In this document: piece by piece, positions 58,915 through 64,000 of the stretch
How the letters are laid out: each line of letters starts with the position of its first letter
Position numbering within the stretch: the first letter of the stretch is position 1
Origin: Saprospiraceae bacterium UBA6168
Lineage (GTDB): Bacteria; Bacteroidota; Bacteroidia; Chitinophagales; Saprospiraceae
Direction of reading: 5' to 3'
Length of the DNA: 64,000 bases
Assembly: GCA_002435785.1 (NCBI GenBank)
Contig: DIUC01000056.1
Span: forward strand, 48,128-112,127
The notes under the pieces: model-generated
Told to the model about the DNA's origin: nothing
What the model saw: the letters and a program-made list of their open reading frames with translations, nothing else
The model's database searches: none
Position numbers and translations under genes: made by a program

Positions 58915-60306
58915 TTGGAAAGCAAGACCACTATAAAAACTGATAGCGGCACGGTGGTATCTGTGCGTGGAAGCGTGGTGGACATTTGTTTTGACAAGGG
59001 CCTGCCCTCGATTTACACCCTCCTGACGGCTGGGGACAACGACCAGATTGCCATCGAGGTGCAGTCGCAACTCAGCGTCAACCGGGTACGGGGCATTGCC
59101 CTCACGCCCACTGAGGGCCTTGCACGGGGAATGACGGTGAAAAACACGGGCGGGCCATTGATGGCGCCCGTGGGCAGGGGCTTGCTTTCTAGGATGTTCA
59201 ACGTTTTTGGCAAGACCATTGACCACGATGCCCCGCTGACCGACGTGCAATGGCGTTCCGTTCACCAACAGCCACCACCGCTGGGGCGGCGCTCCGCAAA
59301 GTCCGAAGTTTTTGAAACCGGCATCAAGGTCATTGACGTGCTTGCCCCACTGGAACGGGGCGGCAAGGCTGGTCTTTTTGGTGGGGCGGGCGTCGGGAAA
59401 ACGGTGCTGTTGACCGAGATGATTCATAACGTAGTGGGGCAACAAGACGGGGTCAGCATTTTTTGCGGCATCGGCGAACGGTGCCGGGAGGGGGAGGAAC
59501 TTTACCGGAGCATGGAGGAAGCGGGCGTACTGCCCAAAATGGCAATGGTCTTTGGTCAAATGAACGAGCCGCCGGGCAGCCGTTTTCGGGTGGGGTACAC
59601 GGCCCTCACCATGGCGGAATACTTTCGGGACGTCGAGCACCGGGATGTCTTGCTGCTGGTTGACAATATTTTCCGATTCATCCAGGCGGGCATGGAGGTG
59701 TCGGGCATGATGGGTCAAATGCCGTCGAGGCTTGGCTACCAACCCACCATGGCCTCCGATTTGGCGCAGTTGGAGGAGCGGATTTCCAACACCGAGACGG
59801 GGGCCATCACGTCCATCCAGGCGGTGTACGTTCCCGCCGACGACCTGACCGACCCGGCGGCGGTGCATACTTTTTCGCACTTGTCCGCCTCCATCGTTTT
59901 GTCCAGAAAGCGAGCGAGCGAAGGGCTTTACCCATCCATTGACCCACTGCAATCCAACTCCAAGATGGCCACACCCGGCATCGTTGGGGAGCGGCACTAC
60001 GCCATTGCGCAGGAAATCAGGCGGACGTTTGCCCAATACGAAGAATTGAAGGACATCATCGCCATGTTGGGCCTGGAGCAGTTGTCGCTCGAAGACCGCC
60101 GGGTGGTGGTACGTGCCCGCCAATTGGAGCGGTTCCTGACGCAGCCGTTTTTCTCTACTGAGCAATTCAGCGGGATTGCAGGCAAAATGGTGCCGTTAAA
60201 GGATGCCCTCGACGGCTGTGAGCGTATTTTGCAGGATGAGTTCAAGGGCTATTCCGAACGGTCATTTTATATGATTGGAACGATAGACGAGCTTAAAAAA
60301 ATGTAG
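58915..60306 (+). CDS. atpD: N-ATPase subunit beta
   Basis: 463 residues, first gene of the operon. The only suitable start is TTG 58915. The nucleotide site GGAGVGKT (residues 156-163), GERCREGEEL, LLLVDNIFRFIQAG, MPSRLGYQPTMASDLAQLEE and TDPAAVHTFSHL are all present, as required of a catalytic beta subunit. It catalyses ATP synthesis or hydrolysis in the F1 head. The position as first gene, the next gene being atpC, is characteristic of N-ATPase operons and unlike the standard F-type order. Confidence 0.95.
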   Translation: MESKTTIKTDSGTVVSVRGSVVDICFDKGLPSIYTLLTAGDNDQIAIEVQSQLSVNRVRGIALTPTEGLARGMTVKNTGGPLMAPVGRGLLSRMFNVFGKTIDHDAPLTDVQWRSVHQQPPPLGRRSAKSEVFETGIKVIDVLAPLERGGKAGLFGGAGVGKTVLLTEMIHNVVGQQDGVSIFCGIGERCREGEELYRSMEEAGVLPKMAMVFGQMNEPPGSRFRVGYTALTMAEYFRDVEHRDVLLLVDNIFRFIQAGMEVSGMMGQMPSRLGYQPTMASDLAQLEERISNTETGAITSIQAVYVPADDLTDPAAVHTFSHLSASIVLSRKRASEGLYPSIDPLQSNSKMATPGIVGERHYAIAQEIRRTFAQYEELKDIIAMLGLEQLSLEDRRVVVRARQLERFLTQPFFSTEQFSGIAGKMVPLKDALDGCERILQDEFKGYSERSFYMIGTIDELKKM

Positions 60307-60316
60307 CTAATTTCAA

Positions 60317-60715
60317 ATGGAAAACGCCGACATGCAATTGAAGATACTGCTACCTTTCATGGTCTTTGAAGAAAAACAAGGCGTTATGCGCATTGTGGCA
60401 GAGACCCCGCAAGGTTCGTTTGGGCTGCTGCCCAACCGCCTGGACTGCGTGGCGGCGCTGGCTCCCGGTATTTTGACTTATGAAACGGAAGCGAAGGGCG
60501 AGGTATTTATTGCCATTGATGAGGGCGTGTTGGTGAAGGCAGGGCGAGAGGTGCTCGTCTCGGTCAGGAACGCCATCGGAGGCGCTGACCTGGGCGAACT
60601 GAAAAAAGCAGTGGAACTGGAATTTGTCAAAAAAGGAGAAGAGGAACAAGCGCTGCGCTCCACGCTTGCCAAATTGGAAAGCAATTTTGTAAGGCGCTTT
60701 GTTGCGCTCAAATAA
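60317..60715 (+). CDS. atpC: N-ATPase subunit epsilon
   Basis: 132 residues. LKILLPFMVFEEKQGVMRIV, TPQGSFGLLPNRLDCVAALA, PGILTYETEAKGEVFIAIDE and GVLVKAGREVLVSVRNAIG form the usual epsilon beta-sandwich; the C-terminal helical hairpin is visible at ~90-130. Epsilon links the F1 head to the c-ring and may restrain hydrolysis. It starts 10 bp after atpD. Confidence 0.92.
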   Translation: MENADMQLKILLPFMVFEEKQGVMRIVAETPQGSFGLLPNRLDCVAALAPGILTYETEAKGEVFIAIDEGVLVKAGREVLVSVRNAIGGADLGELKKAVELEFVKKGEEEQALRSTLAKLESNFVRRFVALK

Positions 60716-60725
60716 CCACCTTGGC

Positions 60726-61052
60726 ATGGACGACGATAACCGAAAAGCGACAACGAAAATGGGCAGCGAAATCGGGGCGAAAGAAGCCCTGAAGCTCCGG
60801 GCCAGAAAGAAAAATAAACACAGCGTTTGGTGGGGGCTGGGCATGTTCGGGCTGGTCGGTTGGTCGGTGGTGGTGCCGGCCCTGTTGGGTGCTTGGCTGG
60901 GGCATTGGATGGACAAAAACCATCCGGCCACGCACTCCTGGACGTTGACCCTGTTGATAACGGGCTTGGCGCTCGGTTGCTTCAACGCCTGGTTCTGGGT
61001 GCAAAAAGAAAACAACGAAATTGACAAGGACTTGAAAGACGATGACAACTGA
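60726..61052 (+). CDS. atpQ: N-ATPase AtpQ (AtpI-like assembly protein)
   Basis: 108 residues from ATG 60726. A charged N-terminus precedes two membrane helices (WWGLGMFGLVGWSVVVPALL with GAWLGHWMD, and LTLLITGLALGCFNAWFWVQ), then an acidic tail (EIDKDLKDDDN). AtpQ belongs to the AtpI family, which helps assemble the c-ring; it exists in the N-ATPase operon between C and R. Overlaps atpR by 11 bp. Confidence 0.88.
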   Translation: MDDDNRKATTKMGSEIGAKEALKLRARKKNKHSVWWGLGMFGLVGWSVVVPALLGAWLGHWMDKNHPATHSWTLTLLITGLALGCFNAWFWVQKENNEIDKDLKDDDN

Positions 61053-61350
61053 TATTTTTACATGGTTACTGGCCTTGTTGGTGGGGCTGCTGCTCGGCGG
61101 ATTCTTCTTCGCTGGGCTGTGGTGGACCATCCAAAAAGGGCTGACTGCCAAGCACCCTGCGCTGTGGTTTTTTGGGAGCATCCTCGTGCGCACGGCGGTG
61201 GTGCTCGCCGGGATTTACCTGATTTCCGATGGGAAATGGGAGCGCATGTTGGCCTGTCTGGTGGGCTTTGTGCTGGCCAGGTTCCTCGTAATGCGTTATC
61301 GGCGGTTCAAGGACGTACCACCTAACACCTCTAAAATCAACGAACCATGA
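61042..61350 (+). CDS. atpR: N-ATPase AtpR
   Basis: 102 residues with three membrane helices (IFTWLLALLVGLLLGGFFFA, LWFFGSILVRTAVVLAGIYL, MLACLVGFVLARFLVMRYRR). AtpR is a small membrane protein found only in N-ATPase operons; a conserved Arg in the second helix has been proposed to face the c-ring glutamate. It overlaps atpQ and its stop overlaps the atpB start (ATGA). Confidence 0.88.
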   Translation: MTTDIFTWLLALLVGLLLGGFFFAGLWWTIQKGLTAKHPALWFFGSILVRTAVVLAGIYLISDGKWERMLACLVGFVLARFLVMRYRRFKDVPPNTSKINEP

Positions 61351-62018
61351 GACTCAGCCCCGACGAAGTGATTTTTTGGCAAAACGGCTTTTTCAAGCTC
61401 AACGCCACCATCGTGTGGACGTGGGTGCTCATGCTCATTTTGGTGCTTGGTTCGAGGCTCGTCACCCGCAGGCTGTCGAGCGCCGTGCACATTCCCCGCT
61501 GGCAAAACATACTGGAAATCATCGTGCTGGGCATCTTGCAGCAGCTCAAGGAAGTGGGGTTAAAGCACCCTGAGAAGCACATCGGGTTTTTGGGCACCTT
61601 GTTCTTGTTCATCGCCATGGCCGCCCTTTGCACCGTTTTTCCCATCTACGAACCACCGACTGGCTCGCTTTCCACCACGGCTGCGCTGGCCATTTCGGTG
61701 TTCATTGCGTCACCCATGTTTGGCATCCGGGAACAGGGGTTCGTGGGCTACCTGAAGACCTACCTGGAGCCGACGCCGCTGATGCTGCCGTTCAACCTCA
61801 TCGGCGAGGTTTCCCGCACGCTCGCCATGGCCATCCGTCTGTTTGGCAACATGATGAGCGGCACCATGATTTTGGCCATTTTGTTGGCCATCACCCCACT
61901 GATTTTTCCGATAGTCATGAGCCTGCTCGGTCTGCTGACCGGCATGGTACAAGCCTATATTTTCAGCATCATTTCAACGGTTTACATCGCCGCAGCGATG
62001 CAATCGTCGGAAGGGTAA
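61347..62018 (+). CDS. atpB: N-ATPase subunit a
   Basis: 223 residues with about five to six membrane helices: FFKLNATIVWTWVLMLILVL, FLGTLFLFIAMAALCTVFPI, VSRTLAMAIRLFGNMMSGTM and LLGLLTGMVQAYIFSIISTV. The essential arginine lies in SRTLAMAIRLFGNM. It forms the ion half-channels beside the c-ring. Its stop lies inside a large hairpin repeat. Confidence 0.94.
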   Translation: MRLSPDEVIFWQNGFFKLNATIVWTWVLMLILVLGSRLVTRRLSSAVHIPRWQNILEIIVLGILQQLKEVGLKHPEKHIGFLGTLFLFIAMAALCTVFPIYEPPTGSLSTTAALAISVFIASPMFGIREQGFVGYLKTYLEPTPLMLPFNLIGEVSRTLAMAIRLFGNMMSGTMILAILLAITPLIFPIVMSLLGLLTGMVQAYIFSIISTVYIAAAMQSSEG

Positions 62019-62102
62019 CCTCACCCCCGGCCCCTCTCCTATTAGGAGCGGGGAGTCCAGTTATCCCCCTCTCCTCATAGGAGAGAGGCCGGGGGTGAGG
62101 TT
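62017..62102. repeat. Palindromic repeat element inside the ATP synthase operon
   Basis: 25-bp arms (62017-62041 and 62078-62102, one mismatch) begin with AACCTCACCCCCGGCCC and surround a second smaller stem. It sits between atpB and atpE, overlapping the atpB stop codon, and would fold strongly in the mRNA. Confidence 0.9.
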
Positions 62103-62130
62103 AAAGTCATCATTAAAAAAAACTACCAAA

Positions 62131-62400
62131 ATGGATAACACGACCATGATTGCCGTCATTTCCATCATCACTTCGGGCCTCACCACCAGTCTGGGCTGCA
62201 TCGGGCCAGCCCTCGCCGAGGGGCGTTCCGTTGCCACGGCGCTTGGCTCGCTGGCGCAACAGCCCGATGCGGCATCCACCATCACCCGGACGCTGTTCGT
62301 GGGTTTGGCCATGATAGAATCCATCGCCATTTACTGTTTTGTCATCTCGATGATTCTCATTTTCGCCAACCCGTTTTGGAACCATGTCATCGCTAATTAA
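62131..62400 (+). CDS. atpE: N-ATPase subunit c
   Basis: 89 residues from ATG 62131, a helical hairpin. Helix 1 includes GCIGPALAEGRS (P26, E30) and helix 2 VGLAMIESIAIYCFVISMIL (E63-S64). The conserved ES pair in helix 2 and the second acidic residue in helix 1 are as in Na+-binding c subunits of N-ATPases. The loop AQQPDA touches epsilon. The ring therefore probably moves Na+, although this needs a test. Confidence 0.95.
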   Translation: MDNTTMIAVISIITSGLTTSLGCIGPALAEGRSVATALGSLAQQPDAASTITRTLFVGLAMIESIAIYCFVISMILIFANPFWNHVIAN

Positions 62401-62411
62401 AAACCACTGCC

Positions 62412-63212
62412 ATGCTCATTGATTGGTTCACGGTCATTGCACAGGTCATCAATTTTCTGATACTGGTGTTCCTGCTGAAGCGGTTCCTATACAAGCCCAT
62501 CCTGAACGCCATTGACGAGCGGGAGAATCGCATCGCTGCCCAGTTGCAAGAGGCCGAGGCGCAAAAAACGGAGGCGCAAAACGAGCATAATAAGTTCCAG
62601 CAACTGAACGAAGATTTTGCCAAACGGACGGATGCGATGATGGCGGCAGCCGAAGAAAATGCCACCTTGGAACGCCAGCACCTGCTCGAAAATGCCCGGA
62701 AGGAGTACGAACAATTGCGGAGCGGCTTGCAGGAATCATTGAAAAGCGAACATGCCAACCTCGGACACGACCTGAAATCCCGTGCCCAACGGGAGGTTTT
62801 TGAAATAGTGCGACGGGTGCTTTCCGACCTCGCAGGCACGAGCCTCGAAGCCCAGATTGCCCATGTTTTTGTTCAAAAACTGCAAACAATCGGCCCGGAG
62901 GAGAAAGCCAAACTGCTGTCGGCGCTCCACGCCAACGGCCGTCCCGTGATGGTGCGCAGCGCCTTTGACCTTGACGCCGGGGCGCAAACGGAATTGGAAG
63001 ATTCCGTGAAAAACCTGCTCGGAGCAGATATCAAGGTGCAGTTTGGCCAAGCCCCGGAAGAGGTGGGCGGCATTGAACTTTCGGCCAACGGCTTCAAAAT
63101 CAACTGGACCATCGCCGACTACCTCGATTCGCTGGAAAAACGAATCAGCGAACTGCAGCTTGTGCAGCAAAACAACCCAACTGAACTCCAACTCGCTACC
63201 AATGGCAACTGA
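62412..63212 (+). CDS. atpF: N-ATPase subunit b, long form
   Basis: 266 residues, longer than the usual 155-175 of b. One N-terminal helix (VIAQVINFLILVFLLKRFLY) and a coiled-coil stalk (ERENRIAAQLQEAEAQKTEA, QNEHNKFQQLNEDFAKRTDA) are followed by a C-terminal part with QTELEDSVKNLLGADIKVQF, which resembles the delta subunit C-domain. N-ATPase operons lack a separate delta gene, and the long b is thought to take over its role. The stop overlaps the atpA start by 11 bp. Confidence 0.92.
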   Translation: MLIDWFTVIAQVINFLILVFLLKRFLYKPILNAIDERENRIAAQLQEAEAQKTEAQNEHNKFQQLNEDFAKRTDAMMAAAEENATLERQHLLENARKEYEQLRSGLQESLKSEHANLGHDLKSRAQREVFEIVRRVLSDLAGTSLEAQIAHVFVQKLQTIGPEEKAKLLSALHANGRPVMVRSAFDLDAGAQTELEDSVKNLLGADIKVQFGQAPEEVGGIELSANGFKINWTIADYLDSLEKRISELQLVQQNNPTELQLATNGN

Positions 63213-64000
63213 CCCCCTGAAAGGATTGTACGACCAGGCTTTTTCGGAAATGAGCCAGGGACGTGAAAATTTCGTCCCGCAACTCGGTTTGCAGGAGGTG
63301 GGCACCGTGGCCGTGGTGCTGAACAGCATTGCCCGGGTGACGGGCCTGCCGGGCACCCGATTCGAGGAACTGCTCAAGTTTTCCGGCGATTTATACGGCA
63401 TCGCTTTCAACCTGGACGAGGACGAGATTGGCGTCGTCCTGTTGGGCGATTACTGGCATGTCCACGCTGGCGACAAGGTGGAGCGCACCGGCCGGGTCAT
63501 GGACACCCCCGTAGGCGAGGGGCTGATTGGTCGGGTCGTTGACCCCCTCGGCAAACCGCTCGATGGCAAAGGCCGAGTGAACTTTCTCCAGCGGCTGCCC
63601 ATCGAGCGCACCGCCCCGGCCATCATGGAACGGGATCCCGTCAATGCCCCGTTGCAAACTGGCGTAAAAGTGATTGACGCCCTCATCCCCGTGGGGCGTG
63701 GCCAGCGGGAACTGATTCTTGGTGACCGGCAAACGGGCAAGACCGCAATCGCCATTGATGCCATCCTCAACCAGCACGACCAAAACGTGCTTTGCATCTA
63801 CTGCGCCATTGGGCAGCGGGCGTCCTCGGTCGCCAAGGTCGTTGCCGAACTCAGCGAGAAAGGGGCAATGGCCTACACCATCGTTGTCGTTGCCGAAGGA
63901 AATGATCCGGCTGGGCTGAATTATATCGCACCGTATGCAGCCACCAGCATGGGCGAGTATTTTATGGAAAAAGGGCGTGACGTGCTGATCGTGTACGACG
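63202..64000 (+). CDS. atpA: N-ATPase subunit alpha (3' end outside window)
   Basis: ATG at 63202 overlaps the atpF stop; the frame is open to the right edge (266 codons). The first residues MATDPLKGLYDQAFSEMSQG are followed by the beta-barrel domain (VVLNSIARVTGLPGTRFEEL), GRVVDPLGKPLDGKG and the nucleotide site GDRQTGKT (residues 174-181). IGQRASSVAKVVAELSEKGA follows. This is the non-catalytic subunit of the hexamer. The remaining operon gene, atpG (gamma), is expected just beyond the window. Confidence 0.96.
   Translation, partial: MATDPLKGLYDQAFSEMSQGRENFVPQLGLQEVGTVAVVLNSIARVTGLPGTRFEELLKFSGDLYGIAFNLDEDEIGVVLLGDYWHVHAGDKVERTGRVMDTPVGEGLIGRVVDPLGKPLDGKGRVNFLQRLPIERTAPAIMERDPVNAPLQTGVKVIDALIPVGRGQRELILGDRQTGKTAIAIDAILNQHDQNVLCIYCAIGQRASSVAKVVAELSEKGAMAYTIVVVAEGNDPAGLNYIAPYAATSMGEYFMEKGRDVLIVYD

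Noticed and set aside
58903..60165. Long minus-strand frame (420 codons) opposite atpD
   Set aside because: Shadow of a highly conserved gene in GC-rich DNA; low-complexity translation.
1..64000. tRNA or rRNA genes and insertion sequences
   Set aside because: No T-loop-like GGTTCRANTCC context with a plausible cloverleaf, no rRNA segment and no transposase were found in the intergenic spaces.

Overview
The window looks like a chromosomal contig from a Bacteroidota member, most likely a Saprospiria/Saprospiraceae-type bacterium. The evidence is several large secreted proteins with type IX secretion C-terminal sorting domains, SprB-type repeats, an OmpA-fused SprB protein, TAnnTTTG-like -7 promoter elements, almost no Shine-Dalgarno sequences, and family content such as CotH/lamin-tail, tandem PepSY-like and Uma2 proteins. 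The lineage is inferred; no rRNA is present and I saw no tRNA, CRISPR array or insertion sequence.

Layout. 1-10 kb: 3' part of a SprB/OmpA gliding-type protein, GNAT acetyltransferase, propeller lipoprotein-like protein, panB, a secreted amidohydrolase, mltG, two small genes and rpsU. 10-21 kb: serine hydrolase, an RND pump without a visible adaptor gene, an ABC-F ATPase, a muconolactone-isomerase-like small protein, nagB, a lipoprotein and an OPT transporter. 21-39 kb: secretome-rich stretch with YceI, a sialidase-like T9SS protein, a beta-helix lipoprotein, a trimeric-fibre-like protein, an M12B-type metalloprotease, a MauG-type peroxidase, a PQQ-type sugar dehydrogenase with SprB repeats, superoxide dismutase, Uma2, a CotH/LTD protein and a PepSY-repeat lipoprotein. 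39-46 kb: an ECF sigma factor with a membrane/barrel partner, a polytopic glycosyltransferase-like protein, an NhaA-Uma2 chimera and two tandem YD-like paralogues. 46-51 kb: a large molybdopterin formate dehydrogenase-like gene bracketed by two copies of a two-gene nucleotidyltransferase plus helical-partner module; the copies sit beside a duplicated tail of the dehydrogenase gene and a truncated DUF1801 gene. 51-58 kb: sorbosone-dehydrogenase-like lipoprotein, YCF48-like lipoprotein, a gene-free repeat region, a 331-aa unknown, a DUF2158 protein, DegQ-type protease, Hsp20 and MgtC. 58.9-64 kb: an ATP synthase operon in the order D-C-Q-R-B-E-F-A, running off the window end. Its order, the lack of a delta gene, the long b subunit and the c-subunit residues identify it as an N-ATPase, probably Na+-translocating.

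Two things stand out. First, the duplicated nucleotidyltransferase/helical-partner module and its association with broken gene ends suggest a small mobile toxin-antitoxin-like or defence system that I cannot match to a characterised one. Second, a set of inverted-repeat hairpin islands built from short tandem units occurs between genes, inside the N-ATPase operon, between a sigma factor and its partner, and in frame inside two coding genes. These behave like small self-spreading palindromic elements.
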